From positions 52,230,130 through 52,294,129 of the forward strand of contig NC_068970.1 in assembly GCF_016808095.1 (NCBI RefSeq): DNA of 64,000 nt, given 5' to 3'. The notes below the pieces were generated by a model. That model saw nothing but the letters and a program-made list of their open reading frames with translations. It did not search any database and was not told where the DNA came from. Source of the stretch: Vigna angularis. Lineage: Eukaryota; Streptophyta; Magnoliopsida; Fabales; Fabaceae. Made by a program: the position numbers and the translations under genes. Positions 35,459 through 46,284 of the stretch are shown in pieces. Every line of letters begins with the position of its first letter. Position 1 is the first letter of the stretch.

Positions 35459-35631
35459 ACTATACTAAAAAGGAGTTTTCAATTATTTTTATGATGTACA
35501 AGTGAAAGAAAAAGCCTAATACAAGGTTTTCTATAAAAATGCTTTAACTATGTAAGTAAATAATTCTTCAAGACTTCAAGTGCATCATCATCAAAATCTC
35601 TTCAAAGCATCAATGTTTCTCATTGGTAACA

Positions 35632-36340
35632 ATCTCCCTCTTTTTGATGATGATCAAAAACTTGTTGAAGGCTTGTGATATGTCATGTTCTTAAAGATCT
35701 TGTTCTTAATTGACAACTAAGGGGAAAATAGTAATTAATCCAAAATAGAGATAAATAAAAAGATATCTAACAAACTTATATATCTTCCCCTCAAATAGGT
35801 ACCTGTTATCACAAGATTATCACATAAGATGTCAATCAAAAATTTCTTCCCCTTTTTTATCATAATAAAAAAATCATCTAATTTTTATGCAACCCCTAAA
35901 TTAGTTAAATTAAAAAGAATTTAGGTCCCTTAAAATTATTACTCCCCCTATACCCCTTAAAATAAAAAAAACACATTCTTAAATTTTTTTTTTTACGTTT
36001 TAACTTAATAATCAACTATCACTTTTGATAATTGATTATTTGCGAGCCAAATTGTCAAAATTAAAATTTTGAGACCATGATAATCGATTATGGTCCCTGG
36101 TAATTGATTATGGTCCCTGGTAATCGATTATTGCACGTTAATTTTCAAAACCGCAAATTTGGGCCAAATTTCCATTTTAAGACATATCTAACATTCATAT
36201 ATTATTTCAAAACTCTTAAAAATTACCAAGATACCATAGAGCTTTCTTTTCCTTTTGAAAATTTAACCTGCAAAACAAAAAAATAGAGTTTTGGTCCCTA
36301 AAATTTTATTTGGGTCCTTTAAGGTTATATGCAAGTTACT
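35632..36340. other. Non-coding internal region of the copia element with AATCGATTA triplet
   Basis: Where pol should be there is AT-rich DNA. At 36080-36131 three palindromes (TAATCGATTA, TAATTGATTA, TAATCGATTA) follow each other at about 20-bp steps, separated by GGTCCCTG. A purine tract abuts the LTR at 35632-35645. Confidence 0.6.
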
Positions 36341-37770
36341 TTATAAAAGGAATCCAAAAACATATTTTCCATTAGGAACATCAAAATGTTTGATTCTACA
36401 TTTGTTAGAAGTGTGCCCCTTTTTCATACAGTAAAAACATGTGACACCATTTGAATTTCTATAAACGAAAATTCCTTTTTCAACCCATACCATACGAGTT
36501 CTTTTAATTTGGTTCGTACTTTTAAGAACATTTTTATTTTTATAAACTCTTTTAACAGGTATAGACATTTCAACATTATTATTTCTTGTTGTCACTTCAA
36601 GCAGATTTTCAAGAATATCAATATCAAGCATGTGACTTTTACATGAAAGACATTCAACAGTTCAACATTTCTAAATTGCAGAAGTTTCAGAACTAGAACA
36701 ACTTACTTGGCTTGTAGTGTCATTAATATTAGCTGTCAAACACAAGTTTGCTTCTTCAACATAATCACTTGAACTAGAGGTGCTTGATGCATTATCCTCC
36801 CAAGCAATGTAAGCTCTTTTCTTCTTTTCTTCACCATTTTTTATGTTTGGACAATCCGCATTAACGTGCCCTTTTTCTCCGCAACCATAACACTTGTAAT
36901 TTGAAAAAGATCTTCGTTTCTTCTTTCGATCCTTTTTAATTTGTTCCTTGCCTCTAGATTTCATGAACTTGTTGAATTTTCTAAACATGTGAATCATATT
37001 TTCATCATCTGAGTCTCCATTTTTAGATTCCTAATCCTTTTCTAAACTCTTACTTTATTAAAGTTCAGATTTGACGACCAATGTTTTCTTCTTTCCTTGG
37101 TCTTCCTGAGCACTTAGTTTATTAACCTCAAGCTCATGCTCTCTCAACTTTCCAAAAATCACAGTCATAGACAGAGACGTCAAGTCCTGAGACTCAGTTA
37201 TCGCATTAACCTTTGGTTGCCACGTCCTATTCAATGATTTCATAATTTTAACATTTAATTCGTTAGTGTCAAATTTTTTACCTAAACCAAAAAGATGGTT
37301 GACGATATGTGTGAAGCGTTTTTGCACATCAATGATGGTTTCACCCTGTTGCATCTTGAACATATCATACTCCTGTATCAGGGTGTTCTTCCTAGCACAC
37401 TTCACATTGTCAGTTCCTTCATGGGTTACTTGAAGAACTTTCCACATCTCCTACGCTGTCTTAAACACTGAGATTCTATAGAATTCATTAAGTACAACAA
37501 CAGAAGATATAATATTGCGAGCTTTAAAATCAAATTGAGCTCTTTTATTTTCTTTAGCAGTCTAATTTAAATATGGTTTTTCTTTGTTCAATACCATGAA
37601 GTTCTCATTGGAATGTAAGGACCATTTTCAACCGTTTCCCAGATGTCTCTATCAAAAGACCCCATAAAAATTTCTATTCTAACTTTTCAGAAGGCATAAT
37701 TATCACCCGTAAAAAGTAGTGGTTTGTTGATGGAAGCACCCTTAGGATAAACTTGGTTATGATCGACCAT
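36341..37770 (-). pseudogene. Ty1/copia Gag remnant with two zinc knuckles
   Basis: Starts at the ATG at 37770 (MVDHNQVYPKGASINKPLLF, then TGDNYAFWK), a typical SIRE-type Gag N-terminus. Next comes a UBN2 Gag segment (37447-37058: LIQEYDMFKMQQGETI, FTHIVNHLFGLGKK). The first knuckle is CYGCGEKGHVNADC (CX2CX4HX4C) near 36890. The second knuckle, CFYCMKKGHTSNKC, is near 36430. At least three frame breaks (after about 37690, near 37050 and near 36660) mean no full Gag can be made. No protease motif follows. Confidence 0.85.
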
Positions 37771-37815
37771 TTTCAAAAATTTTGAAAAAATATCAAAGCA
37801 AACTATGATACCAAT

Positions 37816-38795
37816 TGTTGAGATTGATATCGTGTAGCAGAACGTTTTAAAGAGTGTGTTAAGGTCAATAACCAAGAGGGGAGGAGTGAATTGGTTTTTT
37901 TAAAAATAATGATTTTCTTTAAGAACTTTTATCAAACAGTTTATGTGCTAAAGTTATAGAGTCAAAGAAAATCAACAATCACTATAAACAATGATTAACC
38001 TTTTTCACTAAAATATTGTTTCAGATTACAAACAGATTATACAAATAATAAGAAACCGAAAACACCTTCCTTCGACACACAATGGAAGAACCCTGCTCAA
38101 TCAACTTGAAGGGAACCGCTTTGACTTTAGATGCACTAAACACAAGTTTCTCCTATTCACAAGACTTGATTTGAGCACTCTAAGATTTATGAACTTCCTC
38201 AGAACAAATATGTATTCTCAAAATGGCTTAGTTCCGTTTTCACAGAGAGAGTTTCCCTTAGGCACACAACTCTAATACTCTCAAGTGAAAAGTTTTTTTT
38301 CTAAGAGTTGTGGACAATTCTATTTATAAGCCAAAGTTCGTGTAGGATCAAAAACTGAAAAGACATCTCCCAACTGTTAGTGATAATCGATTATTGAAAG
38401 TGATAATCGATTATTTCAGGTCGTTATGGGTTTTGAAAAAAAATGTGATAATCGATTATCCTTAGTGGTAATCAATTATTGCCGAACCCTGGACAATATT
38501 AAACTTACAGTGATAATCGATTATCCCCTGTGATAATCGATTATTTGCGCGAGTAACCCTTTTCTATTTTAGCATGTGATAATCGATTATGCCTTGAGAT
38601 GATCGATTATTGCAGCAACATAGTTATACTAGAAAGCAATTTTCAAGTCTTCTTCTGATGTACAAGTCAAAGCAAAAGCCTAGTACAAGGTTTTCTGTAA
38701 AAAGGCTTTAACTATGTATGTAAATAATTCTTCAAGACTTCAAGTGCATCATCATCAAAATCTCTACAAAGCATCAATGTTTCTCATTGGTAACA
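37816..38795 (-). repeat. 5' LTR of the gag-only copia element
   Basis: 980 bp. Four palindrome pairs at 38383-38612 (ATAATCGATTAT or one-base variants), each pair with exactly 20 bp between starts. The primer binding site (minus strand ATTGGTATCATAG) abuts at 37815. Confidence 0.88.
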
Positions 38796-41455
38796 CCCAA
38801 CACAAACATGATATAAACCCTATCGTGTATACACAAACCCTTAGCCAACAATAAAAACATATAATCATAATCAAGTGCACATGTATCAAAACAAGGATTT
38901 CCATGCAAGAAAATCGATAATATATAGCATACAACAAACAATAAGAACAAGGTAAGTTTCCCCATACATTAACCAATACTAGGATTTTATCTACAATCCC
39001 AAAACACCACAAATCTTCCTTTGCATTAAGGTTTTCTACAACTCCTTTTCTTCTCTCCAAGAAAACATCTCTTCATCTCTCTTTTTCATGTTAGCTTTTA
39101 GGGTTCTAAGGTTTCTAAAAAAATCTCTCTTTCTTTCTTCTATTCTCTATTTTTATTTTTTCCTAAAACCTCTATTTTTCTCAGGTTTTACAATCCCCAC
39201 ATGTAAAATTATCATTCGGCGAATGTACCAATAGACCCATATCCAGATCCATTCAGGTAAGGGCCTATGGTTAAATAAATATTCTTATAAACACAACCAT
39301 AATCGAGATTTTTATTTTACTTTTCGCGTTAATCATCGTTTTGACCACTATCTGACTTTGAACATTTACTTTAACTTTGGAGAATATTTTGCAAGCACAA
39401 CACCAATTTATTTTGTAGATGACGAGTACGAGGAGGATGAATGAAAGTTAAAGGACGAAAATCGAATAGAAATAGTGTGTGAAGTGGAAGACTCGTACGT
39501 ATTTAAGTACAATTTGTATACATACAAGTATACAAATTTCTTTGAAGCCAAACAAGTGAGATGAGATGAATCTCTATTAAGCGACATTGATTTGGTGTAA
39601 CACATGCAGTTGTGATGAATATGAGAAAAAGGAAAATGAAATTCGTTTTGGATATATATATATTCTCATCCACCTTAATCTCCAACGCATACCGAAGAAG
39701 AAAAATAGTAAAACTTAGAAACATGGCCAGCTGAACTTGAAAAAGGTTGACGTCATGTATCGAAATATAAAAGATTAGGGTACTGAAAGTTGAATATTCT
39801 TCCATTAAAGAAAGAAAAAGGGTAGTGAAGAACTGTGGCATATGCAATGTGAGTTCATGTGGGTGTGGTGGGGACTTCCCTCTCAATTGGATCCCCCATT
39901 GAATTAGGTAGGGTTAGGTTAAGAAAGCACATGCGCCCAACCTTCTTCCGAATTCTAGGTTCTTTCCCCATGGAAACATCCATATCATAATTCATATATG
40001 TATTTATTTAGGGTAAATTTTTAGTGCTGTCAGCGATCTCGAAGCTAAAATCATTAGCACTTACTCATCACTTAACCAAATGCTATCTCTGCTCATTTTG
40101 CAAGTTGAACCTCCACCATTATGGTGGTCAATATACTGCTATATCAAATCATTCTTCTGACTTGTTCTAAGGATTATTTAATTCATTGAAGCACTATAGG
40201 CAACAACGCAAGTGGTGACAAAAAAGCCTGTGTTCTCTTCATTGAGGGATTGGAATTGGCATCATGTTTTGTTGTTATCATGTGTAGGTTTGGGAGAGAG
40301 AAATAGGTAACAATGGAATAACATCTTCACCAACACAACGGGATAAGGTTGAAAACTAATTGAGTTGTTATGGCAAGTCTAATTCCAAATCACTAATGTT
40401 TGTTTGCAATCTTGGTGGTTGGAGAGTCTCCAATGCTTTTTGAGTTTGGTGTAAAAGATAAGGTATGAAAGGGTTTATTGGATCAATTTCTTGACCTTAG
40501 CCATAAACACCAATAAGCTTGAAAACAGTAGCACGTACAAATTATTGAAAAGTAAAGGATATGGTTCACTTTCAATTGAATGGACCCCTACCCATTTGTT
40601 CCCCAAAGCTTAAGAACCCCATGTTCTTATACTTCTGCCCAACTATCCCTCTTTCTTTCAATCCATATCATATCCAATCTCTCTCTGTTGCCTAAAATGT
40701 GATTTAGTTTCAGGGATAACACGTGGACATTCCTCCATCTCCACCTTTGTAATTGCTGTTCATTCACACGTCTACTTTCTCTGCTCTTTTTTCAATTTCA
40801 AAAGCCCAGTTGCATAATAACAAATATGTTGTGTGCAATTATGTGACAGTGCTTATGGGAAGAATGTCTTAATCATTACTAGAAATTTATTTAAGGTATA
40901 AAACAATAACTACCAAAGTTCTGGTTTGGTGAATCTTGTGTCACTGGTTGCTTGAGGTTTATCTGACAATCTGAAGTCATCTTAAGGAAAAGAGTGAAAT
41001 ATTTGGAAGGTTTTGTATGAAAAATGCTGTGTGTGCGTGTCTCTGGTTTTTAGCCTATGTAGCCAGCCATGTAGCCTCTAAGATTTTATGTTTGATTTGA
41101 CGTGAAATTTCAAAATACATGCGTTGGAAACTCAATCCAAACACACGTGTTTTCCAAAACTGTTCATTTCACATTTAAATTTGGCAGATACCAAATAATT
41201 ACTACTTTTGTCTTTCTTCTTTTTTTTAAAGAAAAATAGTGTGAATTCATTCCCTAATGGGTTTTTTAGGGGCTGAAGTATTTTTCGTTGAAAGTGACAC
41301 TGTAAAACTCTTATTTTGAATATTTTTTTAGTATAATTACATATTTTACTTAAATTTGAAATTCTTACATAAAGTCATACAAGTTAATTTATACACATGA
41401 TAATTTGATTTAATATATTTAAAAAACAAGAAAGTTGTGAAGGCATATAGTTTTC
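38796..41455. other. Gene-free; segment X continues to about 39400
   Basis: 38796-39400 continues the repeat interrupted by the copia insertion and looks LTR-like (pyrimidine-rich TCTCTC stretches), but its ends are not identifiable. 39400-41455 is unique-looking, with a short TATATATA at 39654. No conserved coding frame was seen. Confidence 0.45.
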
Positions 41456-41460
41456 AAAGT

Positions 41461-41994
41461 TTAATGTTGTGTTCGCTGCGGATGGCACTGTTTGCGCCAA
41501 TTTGCGAGTGATGAATCAAAAAAATTTTGTGTTCGCTTCAGTTGATTAGCTCGGATGGAAATGAAGTGATTTGCGGGATTCATCCACTGTTCATTCACCC
41601 GCACATCTGAAGAGATTTGGAGGAATGATGATGAAATAGTCTGAATTGTCCCTGTTCTAATAATTTTATTACAATTGAATACACCCACAATTGATCTGGA
41701 GAAGCCGTAATCGGTTACAAGAATGGTGTAACCGGTTACAGCTGCATGACTAGGGGCATTTTGGTAATCTTTAATTTCTACCAATTAAACTAATTTTTAA
41801 AATCTATCACATCAATCAAATCCTACACTAATTCTCACAAACTTTACTTCCAAATTCACTCTCAATTATCCACAAATCCACTCAAAAATACAACTAAAAA
41901 ATTACCTTCAAATCCACTCAAATCCATTCAAATCATCTCCCCCAAATCATCTCTCCCAAATACACCCAAAAGAACAAAGCCTAAGTCATTTTAA
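41461..41994. mobile_element. Candidate small DNA transposon (MITE)
   Basis: The left edge TAATGTTGTGTTCGC and the complement of the right edge TTAGGCTTTGTTCTTTTGG share a weak terminal inverted repeat (TTGTGTTC/TTTGTTC). The right 200 bp contains many AAATCCACTCAAAT phrases. A paired palindrome GTAATCGGTTAC/GTAACCGGTTAC sits at 41707 and 41728. No clean TSD was found. Confidence 0.35.
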
Positions 41995-42481
41995 ATCAGA
42001 AGCTTTTGAGTTGTTCAGACTTTTGGATAATCTTTCTATTAATAAGGTTGTAGATTGAACAACAATTTATATACCTATGAATATATTAAGATATAAAAAT
42101 GTATGAAATTCTGGAAAGATGATTTAGGTTACAAGATGGAAGCCTTTTATCTTATCCTATAATAGTTTCGAGAGTATCGGGAATTTGTTACAATTTAAGT
42201 ATTAATTAGTCAAAAATCTACTTTAAGAGGTTTTCACCCACATTCCAAATCAAAAGTTTTATTCTCTGTGTTTAATTGAGGTTGGTCAATATTTGATATA
42301 GTCTCAAATTGATCGATACCTGGACATTCTTTAAGGTTGCGACAGTATACAACCCTTAGCCTAAAACTCAGTATAAAGATATTCGTCCACATTCCAAACC
42401 AAAAACTTCATCTCCTATATTTAGATGTTATACAAGATTATCACGATACAACTTTATATTATCTTATGTATTTCTAAAAGC

Positions 42482-42485
<4 letters not shown>

Positions 42486-42542
<57 letters not shown>
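42486..42542. repeat. (AT)n microsatellite
   Basis: About 57 bp of pure AT. Confidence 0.95.
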
Positions 42543-42544
<2 letters not shown>

Positions 42545-42706
42545 AAAGTAGTTCGCATTATACGATTTAATTTTTGTTTATTCTATAGTATTTAGGCAGT
42601 AAAATGACTTATTAATATTTATTAATTTCTGATTTTAATATTCAAATTATAATTTATGTTTAATTTTTTTATATACAAAATTAAATTGCATAACATCTCT
42701 TACGTT

Positions 42707-43164
42707 TAGTGCTGTCAAAATGGATCAATCGGCTCGACCCAACCTAACCCACCACAGATTGATCATTTAGTGGTCTACTCAACCTGACTCACTCATTAAC
42801 AAGTCTAAAAAATTTGAACTTGACCCGACTCACTCATAAAGGTTGGCTCACTAATTGACATAATTACAAGTTTTTTTTCTTCAATAAAAAAGACATTTTC
42901 TAATTGAAATCTAAATAAATTTCAATACAAATGATGTTAATAATATAACTTCAAAATAACAAATTGGGAGGGTTGATGAGCTGATCTGACTCACTGCAGG
43001 TTCAACTCGGGTGAGTTGGATTGGTTCAACTCGAGTGAGTCAGATTCTTAGTGGATCAGTCTTAAAATTGACTCGTATCAAATTATTTTTTTTTAAACCC
43101 CATTCAGTTTGAAACTATGATGAATTAATTGACTCACAGGTTCGAACTCGTTTTAACAACACTA
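42707..43164. mobile_element. hAT-type MITE, 458 bp, 8-bp TSD
   Basis: Flanks CTTACGTT (42699-42706) and CTTGCGTT (43165-43172). Ends TAGTGCTGTCAAAATG and, complemented, TAGTGTTGTTAAAACG (13 of 16 match). The interior is rich in GACTCACTC and CAACTCGGGTGAGT phrases. An 8-bp TSD with TAG(T/G)GNTGT ends is the hAT pattern. No coding capacity. Confidence 0.8.
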
Positions 43165-43829
43165 CTTGCGTTAATTATTTAGATACTAAAATACCTCATA
43201 TTAAGAAAAGAAAATTATATTAATAAATATTGTAAAAGAAGTTTTTCTCAACGGTTAAAAGTTTCATTTAATGACATATAAACAATATTCTTAGAAATAT
43301 AATTAAAAAATGGTTTAATGGTGTCATACATGGAAGAAAACCACGTTATTATCTAACTATTATCATAAGGTACATTACAATACAACATTATATGCCAGGA
43401 TGACTTTCCTATTGTAAGATATTGAAAAGAGGATCTAAATTTGTAAACTTCCTCTTGCTACATCGTTAGATTAGACCACAACGATTAAAAAATCATTACT
43501 TAAAAGAAGAATAAATCATAGTCTTTTATTGTTGGTTATATATTGAATTTTATTTGTTTTTAAGACAAAATATACACTAAAAAGTTGTTTATTTGTTTTA
43601 AGCAATGAGTTAGAAGATGTAGATATTTATAGACAATAGTTGTTAAAACGTGGATAATTTTACTAGTTTAAAAATTACTTTTTATATTAATTATATAAGA
43701 CATATTACGTGAACTTATGTAAATTCAACTTATATAAAAAGTTTGAGATATTTTATATTATTTATTGAACAACTTATATACAATTTTTGTGATTTATAAA
43801 AGAAGAAAAAAAAACTTATAGGAACATTG

Positions 43830-44830
43830 GTCGTCATGAACAGAAAAATGGTGGTATTGACGTCCTTTATGCGAGTTTTGTCGTCTATTAAATTTTATCT
43901 TTAATGTTTGTCAAAATACTGACGTCAAATTAAGATACGTCAATTTAATGTCGAAAGAAAAAAAGGACGTTGATTGATTTCGAAAAACATGTATTCCAGA
44001 CGTCTTTAAACGCTTCTGAGAAGGCCTGTAGAATATGCAATGGAGGGTGTTTAGTCTTTCCTCCATTTGGAGGTCCAACTTCCTGAACACCTCATAACTT
44101 AAGGATTTTGTATTTTTTGTTTAGAGCCAAAGTAGTCTTTATGCCAATAATTCCTTAAACGCCACCTACACGACCTTCAATGGAGAACGAAAACATGAAA
44201 TGAATTCATAAACACAAACAAAATTGTAACATTCACTTGCGGAAACACATACATTTATGGTAAATAACACAAAATTGACTTTTATTCTTCCTTGCATTCG
44301 TGAACGAAGCAGTTGGTTTACTCGGGATGATGGAGTTTCAACTCGCATAAAGGACGTCAATACTAAACGAAAATACAATATAAATCGATCAAAACTAACA
44401 AAATATCCGAACAAAGGCAAGAGAAACACTTTCACAAGAGGTAAGTGAAAAAAAACTAAGATTTCTTCTTCCTTGCACGTCTTTGAAAATGCAGATTCAA
44501 GCATAAATGAAAGCGTGAAGAAACAATGTGTGTGGGTTATGTTAATAAATTTTACAATTGTCTATCGAACATTTTAATGAATTCACCAAATTTGAAAGAT
44601 ATATAATGTCCAAAAAGTAAAACTCCAACGTTAATTGACGTCGAAATTTTACCATCAAGATGTCTAATTGCTTCCTTGACAGCCCAAGATAATTTCTGTG
44701 CAGGTTGAAATGATTCATGCAACTATATAATGTCCAAGGATTTACTTTCCAACCTTAATTGATGTCAAAATCTAACAATTCTGACGTTAATTAATGAATC
44801 TAACAATTCCAACCTTAATTGATGTCATCC
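43830..44830. other. ACGTC-rich region, possibly CACTA-derived
   Basis: Repeated GACGTC, ACGTCAA and TTGACGTCG phrases (43855, 43920-43990, 44350, 44630, 44750-44830) resemble the subterminal repeats of the CACTA element at 58974-60160, but CACTA termini were not found here. Short frames within it have no recognisable product. Confidence 0.35.
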
Positions 44831-44900
44831 TTGAAGATGGTGTCAAATCTATCTTGTGGACCATTATTGGATCCATCATGAAGCATGGATTGAAGAGTAG

Positions 44901-45684
44901 TGTAGAAATTTAGATCGTTGTATTCGGCTATGTAGTGTAGGTTTATTTAAGATTTGTATTAAGGGTTAAGTAGCATAGGATTTTTCTTAAGTTAGACATC
45001 CAAAACAAGTGGAAAGTATGTGTCATGTGTCATGCTTCCATTGGAGAGGATTTACTTTTTAAAAGGGGTCACATGACACCCTAGGAGTGGAGAGGATTTC
45101 TTTTTGGTAGTGGTCACATGTCCCTCTACCATTGGAGAGGATTTTCTTTTAGTAGTGCCACATGACACTCTTGGAAAAGAGAGGATTGTGTTTTGTAAGT
45201 GGCCACATGTCCTCCCATCATTAGAGAGGATTTGTGGACACTTTTCCACTCCTTAGAAGACCTCATTTTTTGCCAATGAGAACAAAGGTGGGAGATCATG
45301 CTTTTAGGGTTAGAAGGAGACACCTTTGGCCTACAAATAGAGGTGTCTCCACCATTGTATTTCATATTGGATTATTGTAATGTTATGCTGTCAAATTATG
45401 ACCATACACTTCCTAGATCAAGACTAGAGCAACCCTAGAGGCCTCTTTAGTCACCTTCCTCCTTGAGTTAGTCTCATCTCTTGGAGCCATCAAAGACCAC
45501 TTCACCATCACTATATACACCAAAACCGTGAGCATATCACCTTGTCCAGCCTTAGCTACGTAACCTTAGACCTTCTCTCACTCTATTGTTGCATTCATCA
45601 TCAAAGGAAACACTCTCTCCAAGCATATCTCCTAGTTTGATCAAACCTATATAAGGAGGTTGCTATCATTTTGTTTAGGTAACA
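44901..45684 (+). mobile_element. Probable solo LTR or LTR fragment
   Basis: TGTAGAAATTTAG...TTTAGGTAACA. Contains features common in legume gypsy LTRs (CAAGTGGAAAGTATGTGTCA, a TATA-like and polyadenylation-like 3' half, and GTTTGATCAAAC near the end). The flanks do not form a TSD, so the ends or the identity may be wrong. Confidence 0.45.
45035..45240 (+). repeat. Imperfect tandem repeat, about 57 bp, 3-4 copies
   Basis: Units built from GGAGAGGATTT and GTCACATG(A/T)C, at about 45048, 45098, 45134, 45181 and 45225. Copies have diverged 20-30% by eye. Confidence 0.7.
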
Positions 45685-46096
45685 ATTTTTTTAAATTGTC
45701 TAAATTAAAAAATGGTGTAGTATATATATATCCTTCAATTTTTATTATTAGTTATTGTAGAGAGGGAAAATGTTGTTTAAAGTTAAGTTTATGATTTTTT
45801 TTTAATTTAAACAAACTTTTAAGTTATTGTCTAAGCTAAAAAGTTGTGTATTTATATATATTTATCGACTAATATTTTCTTAAGATAAATTTTTTAATTT
45901 TATTATTAATTATTGTTGATAAAAAAATTGTGTGCATATTGATTATTGAATACTCATTCACTTTGAACGAGAGTTCTTTTAAAACTAATTCTCTTTTTCT
46001 TAAGTGTTATATATCCTACATGCATTACTTCATAATTCTAAAACCACAAATAATGAACCATGACATATAATAAAATACTCCAACACCAAAAAAATG

Positions 46097-46098
<2 letters not shown>

Positions 46099-46172
<74 letters not shown>

Positions 46173-46173
46173 C

Positions 46174-46222
<49 letters not shown>

Positions 46223-46284
46223 CATATATATATATATACATACATATATATATATACATACATATATATATATACATATATATA
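46099..46284. repeat. Compound (TA)n/(CATA)n microsatellite
   Basis: About 186 bp of TATA interrupted by regularly placed CATA/TACA. It produces spurious Tyr-Ile frames on both strands. Confidence 0.95.

Larger units (their letters stand above)
33107..35631 (-). repeat. 3' LTR of the gag-only copia element (split by insertion)
   Basis: Aligns with the LTR at 37816-38795 on both sides of the nested insertion. Carries four pairs of ATAATCGATTAT-type palindromes at 33722-33940. Confidence 0.85.
33107..38795 (-). mobile_element. Ty1/copia element (SIRE/Maximus-like), gag only, minus strand
   Basis: Perfect 5-bp TSD CCCAA (33102-33106 and 38796-38800). On the minus strand: 5' LTR 38795-37816 (TGTTACC...CTCAACA), primer site ATTGGTATCATAG, gag remnant from the ATG at 37770, a purine tract AAAAAGAGGGAGAT (35645-35632), then the 3' LTR 35631-33107. 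Protease, integrase, RT and RNase H are all missing between the gag end (about 36340) and the purine tract. The 3' LTR is inflated by a nested copia element (33953-35458). Confidence 0.85.
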
